Of a stretch of 64,000 nucleotides of DNA, positions 45,600-54,154 are shown in pieces. The DNA is taken from assembly GCA_051984395.1 (NCBI GenBank), contig JBPYEZ010000123.1, forward strand, positions 1-64,000, read 5' to 3'. Position numbers and translations under genes: made by a program. This DNA comes from AC-9 sp051984395. GTDB lineage: Bacteria; Actinomycetota; Acidimicrobiia; Acidimicrobiales; AC-9. A model generated the notes under the pieces. The model had not been told where the DNA came from, did not search any database, and worked only from the letters and a program-made list of their open reading frames with translations. Within the stretch, counting starts at the first letter, position 1. Each line of letters opens with the position of its first letter.

Positions 45600-46291
45600 G
45601 CCTCCAGGTGCTCCCGGTCGCCGGCCTGCCCGAGGTCGGCGCCGGCGATGTGGTGGCCGACCTCATCGCCGACCGGATCGAGCTCGTTGACGGTGACGTC
45701 GTCGTCGTCACCCAGAAGATCGTGTCCAAGGCCGAAGGGCGACTGGTACCCGTCGACCCCGACGATCCCGGGTCCGTGCGGGAACTGGTCGAGACCGAGG
45801 CCACGCGGGTCCTGCGCCGCCGGGAGGACCTGATCATGACCGAGACCCGCCACGGCTTCGTGTGCGCCAACTCCGGCGTCGACCTCTCGAACGTCGAGTC
45901 GGGTCGCGCTGCGCTGCTGCCCGTCGATCCGGACCGCTCGGCGCGACGCATACGCGACGGACTACGAGCCCGGACGGCGGTGACCGTCGGGGTCGTGGTA
46001 TCCGACACCTTCGGCCGCACCTGGCGTCGCGGCAGCACCGACGTCGCCATAGGTGTGGCCGGCGTGGCCGCCGTGTTGGATCTCCGTGGCACCCGGGACT
46101 GGGGCGGTCGGGTCCTCGTGGGCACCGAGGTGTGCGTGGCGGACGAGCTGGCGGGGGCGGCCGAGCTGGTGATGGGCAAGGCGACAGGGGTGCCGGTCGC
46201 CGTCGTACGCGGGGTCGATCCGAGCTGGCTGCGCGAGTCGTCGGTAGCCGAGGAGGTGGTGCGGCCCTACCGCGAGGACCTGTTCCGCTGA
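45596..46291 (+). CDS. cofE: F420-0:gamma-glutamyl ligase
   Basis: The 231-residue enzyme adds glutamate residues to F420-0. Motifs: VVVVTQKIVSKAEGR, HGFVCANSGVDLSNVE, VVVSDTFGRTWRRGSTDVAIG and DELAGAAELVMGKATGVPVAVVRG. It has only the ligase domain; the C-terminal FMN-binding reductase domain of mycobacterial FbiB, which reduces dehydro-F420-0, is absent. The start overlaps the cofD stop; its 3' end overlaps the convergent epimerase gene by 25 bp. Confidence 0.93.
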   Translation: MSLQVLPVAGLPEVGAGDVVADLIADRIELVDGDVVVVTQKIVSKAEGRLVPVDPDDPGSVRELVETEATRVLRRREDLIMTETRHGFVCANSGVDLSNVESGRAALLPVDPDRSARRIRDGLRARTAVTVGVVVSDTFGRTWRRGSTDVAIGVAGVAAVLDLRGTRDWGGRVLVGTEVCVADELAGAAELVMGKATGVPVAVVRGVDPSWLRESSVAEEVVRPYREDLFR

Positions 46292-47277
46292 CGCGAGCCG
46301 CGCCCACCCTTGGCCGGCCGGCCACCCCCGCCCCCGTCGGGCGACGTCGCCGCCAGCACGGCGGCCGTTCCGTCCGCCAGGGTCGTCCACGGCTTCCATC
46401 CCAGGTGGATGGCGGCGCGCCCCGGATCGAGGGACGAGCGGTGGAGCTCTCCCGCCCGGGCCGGCGCGTGGACGGGACGCTGCGAGCTGTCCGCCGCGCT
46501 CGCCATCGTCTCGTACAGTCGCAGGACCGACGTCTCGGTGCCGGTGCCCACGTTGAGGACCAGGCCGCCACCCCGTTGTCCGGCGCGCGCCATGGCGTCG
46601 ACGACGTCGTCCACGAAGACGAAATCCCGAGTCTGGGAGCCGTCGCCGAAGATCGTGCAGCGCTCGCCGGCGACGAGGCGGCCAGCGAAGATGGCGACGA
46701 CCCCGGCTTCCCCGTGAGGATCCTGGCGAGGCCCGTAGACGTTGCCGAGGGCCAGCGCGCAGAACTCCATGCTGTGGAGCTCCCGGTAGGCCCTGAGGTA
46801 GTCGATGACGGCCAGCTTGCTGACCCCGTACGGCGACGTCGGAGCGTGCGGAAGCGACTCCCGGGCGGGCAGGTCGGAGGGACGCACGTCGCCGTAGAGC
46901 GTGCCCCCACTGGCGGCGAAGACGATCTTCGGCACCCCCGCCCGCCTCGCTCCCTCGAGGACCCGCAGGCTGCCGAGGATGTTGATGTCAGCGTCCAGCA
47001 CCGGGTCGTCCACCGACACCCGCACGTCGGCCTGGGCAGCCAGGTGGAAGACCACTTCCGGCGGCCGCCGGGCCATGAGGTCGACCAGCTGGGGCGAGCG
47101 GATGTCGAGATGATGGAACGTCATGTCGTTCGAGGATCCGGAGCGGGCGTCGGCCAGGTTGGTGAGCGAGCCGCTCGACAGGTCGTCGACGACGTCCACC
47201 GCGTGACCCTCGGCGAGGAGACGGTCGACCAGCGTCGAGCCGATGAACCCCGCACCGCCGGTGACCAAGGCCCTCAT
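46267..47277 (-). CDS. NAD-dependent UDP-sugar epimerase, GalE-like
   Basis: The 336-residue extended SDR has VTGGAGFIGSTLVDRL, VDDLSSGSLTNL, AAQADVRVSVDDP, the catalytic region AASGGTLYGDV and SPYGVSK, NVYGPRQDPHGEAGVV and TRDFVFVDDVVDA. It resembles UDP-glucose or UDP-glucuronate 4-epimerases. The ATG overlaps the stop of the nucleotidyltransferase gene (ATGA). Its C-terminal about 20 residues are a Gly/Arg-rich tail lying over the end of cofE. Confidence 0.9.
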   Translation of the reverse strand: MRALVTGGAGFIGSTLVDRLLAEGHAVDVVDDLSSGSLTNLADARSGSSNDMTFHHLDIRSPQLVDLMARRPPEVVFHLAAQADVRVSVDDPVLDADINILGSLRVLEGARRAGVPKIVFAASGGTLYGDVRPSDLPARESLPHAPTSPYGVSKLAVIDYLRAYRELHSMEFCALALGNVYGPRQDPHGEAGVVAIFAGRLVAGERCTIFGDGSQTRDFVFVDDVVDAMARAGQRGGGLVLNVGTGTETSVLRLYETMASAADSSQRPVHAPARAGELHRSSLDPGRAAIHLGWKPWTTLADGTAAVLAATSPDGGGGGRPAKGGRGSRQRNRSSR

Positions 47278-48350
47278 GCCGGCACCCGATCGCCGTCCAC
47301 CCGGGCGCTGGGCTCGATGATCGCCCCGGCACCCACGACCGACAGCCCGCGCACGACGGCGCTCTCGCCCACCACCGCCTCGGGGCCGACCACCGACGTG
47401 TCCACCGTCGCCCCCGCCGCCACCGAGGCGCCAGGCAGCAGGACCGAGCCCAGCACCGTGGCGCCGCCATCGACCCCGGCCCCGGCGCCGACCACCGAGC
47501 TGTCGACGATCGCCCCGCTGGCCACACAGCCGCCGTCGCCGACCAGCGAGCCGGCCCGCACATCACCCTCGATCACCGGCGCACCGACCACCCAGACGCC
47601 GGGAGACACCTCTCGGGCACCGGGGCGCGGTGGTCCCGGCCGCGCTCCGGACAACAGGTCCCGGTTGGCCTGGAGGTACTTGGCGGGGGTACCGGCGTCG
47701 ACCCAGTAGGCGTCGGAGGCGAGTGCGAACAGCCGCCCCGCTTCCACCAGGGCCGGGAAAGTCTCCCGCTCGATCGACACCCGCCGCTCGCGGTCGATGA
47801 GGTCGAGCACCGAGGGCTCGAGGACATAGGTGCCGGCGTTGATCAGGTTGGTGGGAGCCCGCCCGGCCTCGGGCTTCTCGATGAAGGCCATGACCCGCCC
47901 CTCCCCATCCGTGGGCACCACGCCGAACGAGGAGGGGTCCGGCACGGGTGTCAGGCTGATCGACGCCTCCGCACCTGTCTGGCGGTGGAACCGGATCAGC
48001 GCGCTCACGTCGAGATCGGTGAGGACGTCGCCGTTCACCACGAGGAAGGTGTCGTCGATGCCGCCGTGGGCAGCTGCGAAGGCGATGGCGCCAGCGGTGT
48101 CGAGCGGAGCCGGTTCGACCGCGTAGCCGAGCCGAACCCCGCCGGCCCGGTCGTCCGGAAAGGCGCTGAAGAACGCGTCGGGCCGATAACCGAGCGACAA
48201 CAACGCCTCCTCCACACCATGGGCTGCCAAATGGGACAGGACGCGCTCGATCATCGTCTGCTCCACCACCGGGAGCAGCTGCTTGGGGATCGAGTGTGTC
48301 AGCGGTCGAAGGCGCGTCCCCTCACCCCCGACCAGCACGACAGCTCTCAC
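47274..48350 (-). CDS. Sugar-1-phosphate nucleotidyltransferase with left-handed beta-helix
   Basis: The 358-residue protein has an N-terminal nucleotidyltransferase domain (about 1-235) with VLVGGEGTRLRPLTHSIPKQ, LVVNGDVLTDLD and FIEKPEAGRAP. A hexapeptide-repeat beta-helix (about 250-355) with an isoleucine-patch pattern (VIEGDVRAGSLVGDGG and following) is visible. It is most like mannose-1-P guanylyltransferases (GMPP), with glucose-1-P thymidylyltransferase as the alternative. GTG 48350 begins at the conserved VRAVVLVGG. It sits between GT2 and epimerase genes in the same operon. Confidence 0.88.
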   Translation of the reverse strand: MRAVVLVGGEGTRLRPLTHSIPKQLLPVVEQTMIERVLSHLAAHGVEEALLSLGYRPDAFFSAFPDDRAGGVRLGYAVEPAPLDTAGAIAFAAAHGGIDDTFLVVNGDVLTDLDVSALIRFHRQTGAEASISLTPVPDPSSFGVVPTDGEGRVMAFIEKPEAGRAPTNLINAGTYVLEPSVLDLIDRERRVSIERETFPALVEAGRLFALASDAYWVDAGTPAKYLQANRDLLSGARPGPPRPGAREVSPGVWVVGAPVIEGDVRAGSLVGDGGCVASGAIVDSSVVGAGAGVDGGATVLGSVLLPGASVAAGATVDTSVVGPEAVVGESAVVRGLSVVGAGAIIEPSARVDGDRVPA

Positions 48351-48361
48351 GGGATGCGACC

Positions 48362-49273
48362 CTACCGCGGGGGTCGGGGCCGCCCCGCTGCCCGCTGGGC
48401 AGCGGCGGCGCCGGCCCGCAGCACGAGCCCCACCGCCACCACAGGCAGAAGGAGGCGACGCCAGCCTGAAGTGGTACGCCAGGCGAAGCGCAGCAGAGAG
48501 CGGTGATGGGCGACGATCATCCGGTACGGATGCTGATCGGTCGACACTCCCTGGACGTGGAGGACACAGCCCGACGGTTCGTAGGCGACTCCCCACCCCG
48601 CCCGCCGCAGACGCCAGCACAGGTCGACGTCCTCCAGGTACATGAAGTACGAGACGTCGAAGCCGCCCAGGTCCTCGAGCGCCTGTCGCCGGGCCAGGAA
48701 GCACGATCCCGACACCCAGTCGACGCTCCGCCTGCCGCCGTGATCCCAATCCAGCATCTTGTAGCTCCGGCTGAACCGGTTCCTCGGGGCCACCAGGCCG
48801 AGGAAGCCGTGCCCCATCGCGTCGACCAGGGAGGGAAACGTGCGGGCCGAGGGATACAGCGTCTCGTCGGAGTTGAGCAGCCGAGGCCCGACCAGTGCCA
48901 GTGCGGGGTCGGCGTCGAGGACGGCCGCCATGGCGGCCACGGAGTCGGGGCGAACGACGACGTCGGCGTTGCACACCAGCACCAGCTCGCGGTTACCCTC
49001 CGCCAGACCCCGGTTGGCCCCGCCGCCGTAGCCGAGGTTGGCCTCGGTCTCGATGAACCGGACCTCGGGATCGGCTGCCGCCAGAGCCGCGCCCGAGCCG
49101 TCCACGGAGCCGTTGTCGACGACGATGATGTCGGCCAGGCCGTCGTCCCTCAGGCTGGCCACGCACGCCAGCAGCTCGTCGCGGGCGTTGTAGTTCACGA
49201 CCACCGCCTCGACCCGCCCGGCGACCTCGGACGAGGGCTCCTCGTGAGGTCGCTCCACCCTGCGCTGGCTCAC
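48362..49273 (-). CDS. GT2 glycosyltransferase, rhamnosyltransferase (WbbL)-like
   Basis: The 303-residue inverting GT-A glycosyltransferase has VEAVVVNYNARDELLACVAS, VVDNGSVDGSG, NLGYGGGANRGL, the DxD-type N-A-D, and WVSGSCFLARRQALEDLGGFD with YLEDVDLCWRLRRAGW. This pattern is that of WbbL, which adds L-rhamnose in the mycobacterial linker unit; RmlB- and RmlD-like genes are in the same operon. A C-terminal hydrophobic stretch may be membrane-associated. It overlaps the preceding GT2 gene by 4 nt. Confidence 0.9.
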   Translation of the reverse strand: MSQRRVERPHEEPSSEVAGRVEAVVVNYNARDELLACVASLRDDGLADIIVVDNGSVDGSGAALAAADPEVRFIETEANLGYGGGANRGLAEGNRELVLVCNADVVVRPDSVAAMAAVLDADPALALVGPRLLNSDETLYPSARTFPSLVDAMGHGFLGLVAPRNRFSRSYKMLDWDHGGRRSVDWVSGSCFLARRQALEDLGGFDVSYFMYLEDVDLCWRLRRAGWGVAYEPSGCVLHVQGVSTDQHPYRMIVAHHRSLLRFAWRTTSGWRRLLLPVVAVGLVLRAGAAAAQRAAGRPRPPR

Positions 49274-49986
49274 CGCTCGGGCCGGAGGCGGTAGCGGGCG
49301 AGCGTCCGCAGGGCTCCCATCCCGTCGCGCCAGGTGAACTTGGTGCCTTCACTTGCGTCCCGACCGGCATAGGAGATGGGAACCTCGTAGATGCGGTGCC
49401 CCCGGCGCAGGACCTTGGCTGTGATCTCGGGCTCGAAGTCGAAGCGGTCCGACTCGATGGTGATGCCGTCGAGAACCCGGCGGTCGAACAGCTTGTAGCC
49501 CGTCTCCATGTCCGAGAGCGTCGTGTTGTAGGCGAGGCTCGTCATGAGCGACAACAGCCGGTTGCCCAGCCAGCTGCCGAGGGGCATGCTCCTGCGCTCG
49601 CCGGTGAAACGACTGCCGTAGACGACCTGGGCCTTGCCCTTGATGACGGGGTCCAGGAGGCGGGGCCAGTCGTCGGGGTCGTACTCCGCGTCCGCGTCCT
49701 GGATCACCACCAGGTCTCCCCTCGCGTAGGCGAGCGCGGTGCGGATGGCGGCGCCCTTGCCCCGGTTCGACTCGTGGGTGAGCACCCGCAGCGTCGAGTC
49801 CTCGAGTGCCGCGAGAATCTTGTCGCTGCCGTCGGTCGATCCGTCGTCGACCACGATGATCTCGAGATCCAGCGGCAAGTCGACGGCGCGCACCCGACGA
49901 ACGACCTCGGCCACCGTGTTGCGCTCGTTGAACACCGGGATCACGACGGAGAGCCTCTCGTACCGCCCCTCGTGCTCATCCACCAT
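49270..49986 (-). CDS. GT2 glycosyltransferase, polyprenyl-phosphate hexose synthase (DPM1)-like
   Basis: The 238-residue soluble GT2 enzyme has LSVVIPVFNERNTVAEVVRR, VVDDGSTDGSD, NRGKGAAIRTAL, QDADAEYDP (DxD) and YGSRF. It lacks transmembrane anchors. Such enzymes transfer mannose or glucose to polyprenyl phosphate, making lipid-linked donors. ATG 49986 overlaps the UDP-xylose synthase stop by 11 nt. The large PTPS-related membrane protein (34.3-36.7 kb) could use such a donor (speculative). Confidence 0.9.
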   Translation of the reverse strand: MVDEHEGRYERLSVVIPVFNERNTVAEVVRRVRAVDLPLDLEIIVVDDGSTDGSDKILAALEDSTLRVLTHESNRGKGAAIRTALAYARGDLVVIQDADAEYDPDDWPRLLDPVIKGKAQVVYGSRFTGERRSMPLGSWLGNRLLSLMTSLAYNTTLSDMETGYKLFDRRVLDGITIESDRFDFEPEITAKVLRRGHRIYEVPISYAGRDASEGTKFTWRDGMGALRTLARYRLRPER

Positions 49987-50956
49987 GGCGATCCACCTCG
50001 GCAGCGAAGTACGACAGCGTCTGGGCCAGTCCCTCACGGATCGGGATGTGGGGCTCCCATCCCAGTGCCGACCGTGCCAGGCTGATATCGGGCCGCCGCT
50101 GAGAGGGGTCGTCCACCGGAAGGGGCTCGTGGATCACCTCCGACGACGAGCCGGTGATCTCGATGATCGTCTCGGCCAGCTCCGCCACGGTGAGCTCTGT
50201 CGGGTTGCCGATGTTCACTGGTCCGACCTCGTCCGACTCCAGCAGGGAGAGGATGCCCGCCACCTCGTCGTCGACGTGGCAGAAGCTCCGCGTCTGCGTG
50301 CCGTTGCCGTAGACCGTCAACGGCTTGCCCTGCAGAGCCTGGACGAGCAGGTTGGAGACCACCCGGCCGTCGGACGGCCTCATCCGCGGTCCGTAGGTGT
50401 TGAAGATGCGGACGATCCGCACGTCGACACCGTGGGCGCGGTGGTAAGCCATCGTGATCGCCTCCGCGAACCGCTTTGCCTCGTCGTACACCCCACGAGG
50501 TCCGATCGGGTTGACGTGGCCCCAGTAGTCCTCGGTCTGGGGGTGGACCTCGGGGTCCCCGTAGACCTCGCTGGTGGAGGCGAGGAGGAAGCGGGCGTCC
50601 TTGGCCTTGGCCAGCCCCAGGCAGTTGTGGGTGCCCAGGCTGCCGACCTTGAGGGTCTGGATCGGCAGCTCGAGGTAGTCGCGAGGCGACGCCGGGCTGG
50701 CGAAGTGGAGCACGGCGTCCACGGGACCCTCGACCGCCAGGGGCCTGCTCACGTCGTGGCGGACGAAGCTGAAGTCGTCCCGGCCCATCAGGTGCTCGAT
50801 GTTGGCTTTCGACCCAGTGACGCAGTTGTCGACGCAGATCACGGTGTGGCCGCGCTCCACCAGCCGATCGCACAGGTGGGAGCCGAGAAAGCCGGCCCCG
50901 CCCGTGACGACGATCCGGCCCGGTCCGGCCGGCCAGGGGCGGGCGAGGTCGGTCAC
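49976..50956 (-). CDS. UDP-glucuronate decarboxylase (UDP-xylose synthase)
   Basis: The 326-residue extended SDR converts UDP-glucuronate to UDP-xylose. It has VTGGAGFLGSHLCDRL, the UXS hallmark HFASPASPRDY, STSEVYGDP, Y-D-E-A-K-R (catalytic Tyr/Lys), NTYGPRMRPSDGRVVSN and TRSFCHVDDEV. It starts at GTG 50956, overlapping the UDP-glucose dehydrogenase stop by 4 nt. That enzyme supplies its substrate. Confidence 0.93.
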   Translation of the reverse strand: MTDLARPWPAGPGRIVVTGGAGFLGSHLCDRLVERGHTVICVDNCVTGSKANIEHLMGRDDFSFVRHDVSRPLAVEGPVDAVLHFASPASPRDYLELPIQTLKVGSLGTHNCLGLAKAKDARFLLASTSEVYGDPEVHPQTEDYWGHVNPIGPRGVYDEAKRFAEAITMAYHRAHGVDVRIVRIFNTYGPRMRPSDGRVVSNLLVQALQGKPLTVYGNGTQTRSFCHVDDEVAGILSLLESDEVGPVNIGNPTELTVAELAETIIEITGSSSEVIHEPLPVDDPSQRRPDISLARSALGWEPHIPIREGLAQTLSYFAAEVDRHGG

Positions 50957-52224
50957 TGGCGCCCGATCCCCTGGTAGGCGAAGCCGGCTCGCCGCAGGGC
51001 GGCCGAGTCCAGCAGGTTGCGAGCGTCGACGACAGCTGCCTTCGCCATCATGTCCCGCACCTTACGGAAGTCCAGCCAGCGGAACTCATCCCACTCGGTC
51101 AACACCACCAGCACCTGGGCTCCCTCGCAGGCCGCGTACGGGTCGTCGCAGACGTCGATGCGACCGAGCGGACCGCGCACGGTCGGGTCGTAGGCCCGGA
51201 TGCGCGCCCCCTGGTCGGCCAGGCGGTCGATGACGTGGAGGGCTGGAGAATCCCGCCGGTCATCGGTGCGGGCCTTGAAGGTGAGCCCCCAGGCGGCCAC
51301 GTCCACGCCGTCGACGGACCCACCCGCCTGGGCCACCACCTTGGCCACGACCCTGGAGTGCTGCTCCTCGTTCACGGCGATGACGCCGCGCAGCAGCCCG
51401 AAGTCGTACCCCGCGTCCTCGCCGATGCGTACCAGCGCCCGGGTGTCCTTGGGGAAGCAGCTCCCACCGAACCCCGGGCCCGGGCGCAGGAACTCGAAGC
51501 CGATGCGCCGGTCGTAGCCCATGCCCAGGACCACCTCACGCACGTCGGCGCCCACCGCCTCGCACAGGTTGGCCACCGCGTTGATGAAGCTGACCTTGGT
51601 GGCGAGGAAGGCGTTCGAGGCGTACTTGATCGTCTCCGCCGACGAGGGGTCGGTCACGATGAGGGGAGCCTGGATCGCCTTGTAGAGCGACGCCACCCGG
51701 ATGGCGGCGGCCTGGTCGTCGCTGCCGATGACGATCCGGTCGGGATGGAAGCAGTCGTGCACGGCGGAGCCCTCGCGCAGGAACTCCGGGTTGGACACCA
51801 CCGTGACGTCGCTGCGCCCGAGGGCCAGCTCGACGACCCTGGTCGAGCCGACCGGCACGGTCGACTTGTTGACCACGACCGTCTCGGCCGCCAGCACGGG
51901 ACCGATCTCGGCGGCGGCGGCCTCGATGTAGGCCATGTCGGCCGAGCCGTCGTCGCGTTGGGGCGTGGGCACGCACAGGAAGACGAACTCCCTGTCAGGT
52001 GCGGCCGCCGCCGCGCCCAGCGCAAAGGACAGTCGCCCGCCGTCGAGCCCCTCGCGCACCAGCTCGTCGAGGCCGTCCTCCACGATCGGGACCTCACCCC
52101 GGCTCAGACGCTCGATCTTGTCCGCCACCACGTCGGCGCAGGTCACCTGGTGGCCGAGATGGGCGAGGAAGGCGCCCGTCGTCAGACCGACGTAGCCCGT
52201 GCCGACGATCGTGATCGAGCTCAT
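50953..52224 (-). CDS. UDP-glucose 6-dehydrogenase
   Basis: The 423-residue NAD-dependent enzyme oxidises UDP-glucose twice to UDP-glucuronate. N-terminal Rossmann domain: ITIVGTGYVGLTTGAFLAHL. STVPVGST and SNPEFLREGSAV follow. Catalytic Cys256 is in GPGFGGSCFPKD, and the C-terminal UDP-binding domain contains LTFKARTDDRRDSPAL. It is coupled by 4-nt overlaps to rmlD (upstream) and UDP-xylose synthase (downstream), consistent with a UDP-xylose branch. Confidence 0.96.
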   Translation of the reverse strand: MSSITIVGTGYVGLTTGAFLAHLGHQVTCADVVADKIERLSRGEVPIVEDGLDELVREGLDGGRLSFALGAAAAAPDREFVFLCVPTPQRDDGSADMAYIEAAAAEIGPVLAAETVVVNKSTVPVGSTRVVELALGRSDVTVVSNPEFLREGSAVHDCFHPDRIVIGSDDQAAAIRVASLYKAIQAPLIVTDPSSAETIKYASNAFLATKVSFINAVANLCEAVGADVREVVLGMGYDRRIGFEFLRPGPGFGGSCFPKDTRALVRIGEDAGYDFGLLRGVIAVNEEQHSRVVAKVVAQAGGSVDGVDVAAWGLTFKARTDDRRDSPALHVIDRLADQGARIRAYDPTVRGPLGRIDVCDDPYAACEGAQVLVVLTEWDEFRWLDFRKVRDMMAKAAVVDARNLLDSAALRRAGFAYQGIGRQ

Positions 52225-53081
52225 CCCGTGATCTCCTTCACCAGACGCGCCAGGGGCTCCTCCCACCCCGGCAGCAGCGGGAGGCCGGACAGGCGCAGAG
52301 CGGCGTTGTCCAGCACCGAGTTCGCCGGCCTGGGCGCCGCCCGCCGGGGCCGAAGGGCGTCGGTCGTCACCGCCTCGACCCGATCGGGATCGTGCCCGGC
52401 GGCTGCCATGATGGCCCGGGCGAAGCCGAACCACGTCGTGGGTCCCTGGTTGGTCACGTGGAACACGCCCGGTCGCCGGCTCAGGGCGAGCGAGCGCACG
52501 ACCGGGGCCAGGTCCGAGGTGAACGTCGGGCATCCGAGCTGGTCGTCGACGAAGCGCAGCGGTCCTCCCTCGGCGGCCAGGCGCAGGACGGTCCGCACGA
52601 CGTTGGTCCCGTGGCGGCCGCAGACCCAGGAGCTGCGGACCACGGCGTCCCCCCGGTCCAGCTCGGCCTCGCCGGCCAGCTTGGAGCGGCCGTAGACCGA
52701 CAGGGGGTTGGGCTCGTCCCACTCGTGGTACGGCCTCGTGGCCCGGCCGTCGAACACGTAGTCGGTGGAGACGTAACAGAGGTGGGCACCCACCTGCCTG
52801 GCGCCCTCGGCCATGTGACGGGTACCCAGGGCGTTGACGGCCATGGCCCGGTCGGGGTCACCTTCGCAGGCGTCCACCGCGGTCCAGGCGGCGGCGTGGA
52901 CCACCACCTCGGGCCGGAACGATCCCATGGCCTGGAGCACGGCATCGCGATCGGTCACGTCGAGGCGGCCCCGGTCGGCGGCCACCACCTCGTAGGCCTT
53001 TCCGCCGCCGTCGGCGGCGAACGCCTCCACGAGGTCGTGGCCCAGCTGGCCGCCGGCGCCGGTGAGCAGCACTCGGGTCAC
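52221..53081 (-). CDS. rmlD: dTDP-4-dehydrorhamnose reductase (RmlD)
   Basis: The 286-residue SDR reduces dTDP-4-keto-L-rhamnose to dTDP-L-rhamnose. It has LLTGAGGQLGHDLVEA, LDVTDRDAV, VVHAAAWTAVDACEGDP, YVSTDYVFDG, NPLSVYGRSKLAGE (catalytic Tyr/Lys) and FVDDQLGCPTFTSDLA. GTG 53081 overlaps the rmlB stop (GTGA). No RmlC epimerase gene is in the window. Confidence 0.94.
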   Translation of the reverse strand: MTRVLLTGAGGQLGHDLVEAFAADGGGKAYEVVAADRGRLDVTDRDAVLQAMGSFRPEVVVHAAAWTAVDACEGDPDRAMAVNALGTRHMAEGARQVGAHLCYVSTDYVFDGRATRPYHEWDEPNPLSVYGRSKLAGEAELDRGDAVVRSSWVCGRHGTNVVRTVLRLAAEGGPLRFVDDQLGCPTFTSDLAPVVRSLALSRRPGVFHVTNQGPTTWFGFARAIMAAAGHDPDRVEAVTTDALRPRRAAPRPANSVLDNAALRLSGLPLLPGWEEPLARLVKEITG

Positions 53082-54079
53082 GGCGCCCACCCCGTCTCCT
53101 GCACCGGAGCCCGGTCCCGTAGCGGCTCCCACCAGCCCCGGTTCGTCGCGTACCACGCCACCGTGTCGGCCAGGCCCTTCTCGAACGAGGTCAGCGGCTC
53201 CCAGCCCAGCCGGCTCCGGATCTTCGACGAGTCGAGCAGGTACCGACGGTCGTGTCCAGGCCGGTCGGGCACGATCGTCTTGAGAGAGGACGGGCGGCCC
53301 AGGGCGGCCAGGATGTGGTCGGCCAGCTCCTCGATGCTGGCCTCCTGACCCGACCCCACGTGGTAGGTCTCGCCCACCTCGCCCCGCTCGAGCACGGCGT
53401 CGATGGCGAGGCAGTGGTCGTCGACGTGCAGCCACTCGCGTCGGTGGAGCGTCGAGGCGTACAGCGGCAGGGGGCGGCCCTCGATGGCGTTGGTGGCGAA
53501 GAGTGGGATGACCTTCTCGGGGAACTGGTAGGGACCGTAGTTGTTGCAGCAGTTGGTGATGGTGATGGGCAGCCCGTAGGTCTCGGCGTAGGCGCGCACG
53601 GCGTGGTCGCCACCCGCCTTCGATGCGTTGTACGGAGTGCGGGGTCGGTAGGGCGAGTGCTCGGTGAAGCGCTCGGGGCTGTCGAGGGCCAGGTCGCCGT
53701 AGACCTCGCAGGTGGACACGTGGTGGAACCGCCGCAGGCCGGTCCGCCGGCTCGCCTCGAGCAGGGCCTGGGTGCCGAGCACGTTGGTGCGAAAGAACCT
53801 GCTCGGATCGACCACGGCGAGGCTGTTGTGCGACTCGGCGGCGAAGTTGACGACGACCTCGATGCGGTGCTCGTCGAGCACCTGCTCGAGTCGGCCCTGG
53901 TCGCAGATGTCCCCGTGCAGGAAACAGATGCGCTCCTCCAGGTCGGCCAGGCTGGCCCGGTTTCCCGCGTACGTCAGCGCGTCGTAGACCACCACCCGGT
54001 CGTCGGGATGGCTCGCCACCCGGTGACGGACGAAGTTCGATCCGATGAACCCGGCTCCGCCGGTGATCAGCACGGCCAT
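53078..54079 (-). CDS. rmlB: dTDP-glucose 4,6-dehydratase-like (RmlB), TCE active-site variant
   Basis: The 333-residue extended SDR would make dTDP-4-keto-6-deoxyglucose. It has VLITGGAGFIGSNFVRH, YDALTYAGN, P-Y-N-A-S-K (Tyr150, Lys154), NNYGPYQFPEK and PDRPGHDRRYLLD, all RmlB hallmarks. The catalytic T-D-E triad of classical RmlB reads Thr123-Cys124-Glu125, so the acid Asp is replaced by Cys. The AAESHVDRS segment is also altered (AAESHNSLAVVDPS). It may be a divergent dehydratase or act on a different nucleotide sugar. ATG 54079 is the start. Confidence 0.87.
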   Translation of the reverse strand: MAVLITGGAGFIGSNFVRHRVASHPDDRVVVYDALTYAGNRASLADLEERICFLHGDICDQGRLEQVLDEHRIEVVVNFAAESHNSLAVVDPSRFFRTNVLGTQALLEASRRTGLRRFHHVSTCEVYGDLALDSPERFTEHSPYRPRTPYNASKAGGDHAVRAYAETYGLPITITNCCNNYGPYQFPEKVIPLFATNAIEGRPLPLYASTLHRREWLHVDDHCLAIDAVLERGEVGETYHVGSGQEASIEELADHILAALGRPSSLKTIVPDRPGHDRRYLLDSSKIRSRLGWEPLTSFEKGLADTVAWYATNRGWWEPLRDRAPVQETGWAP

Positions 54080-54154
54080 CGGACCGAACACTACGGCGCT
54101 CGCCCCTGGTTGGCCTGTTGCGCGCGGGCCGGGACGGCTCGACCCCACTCCGGG

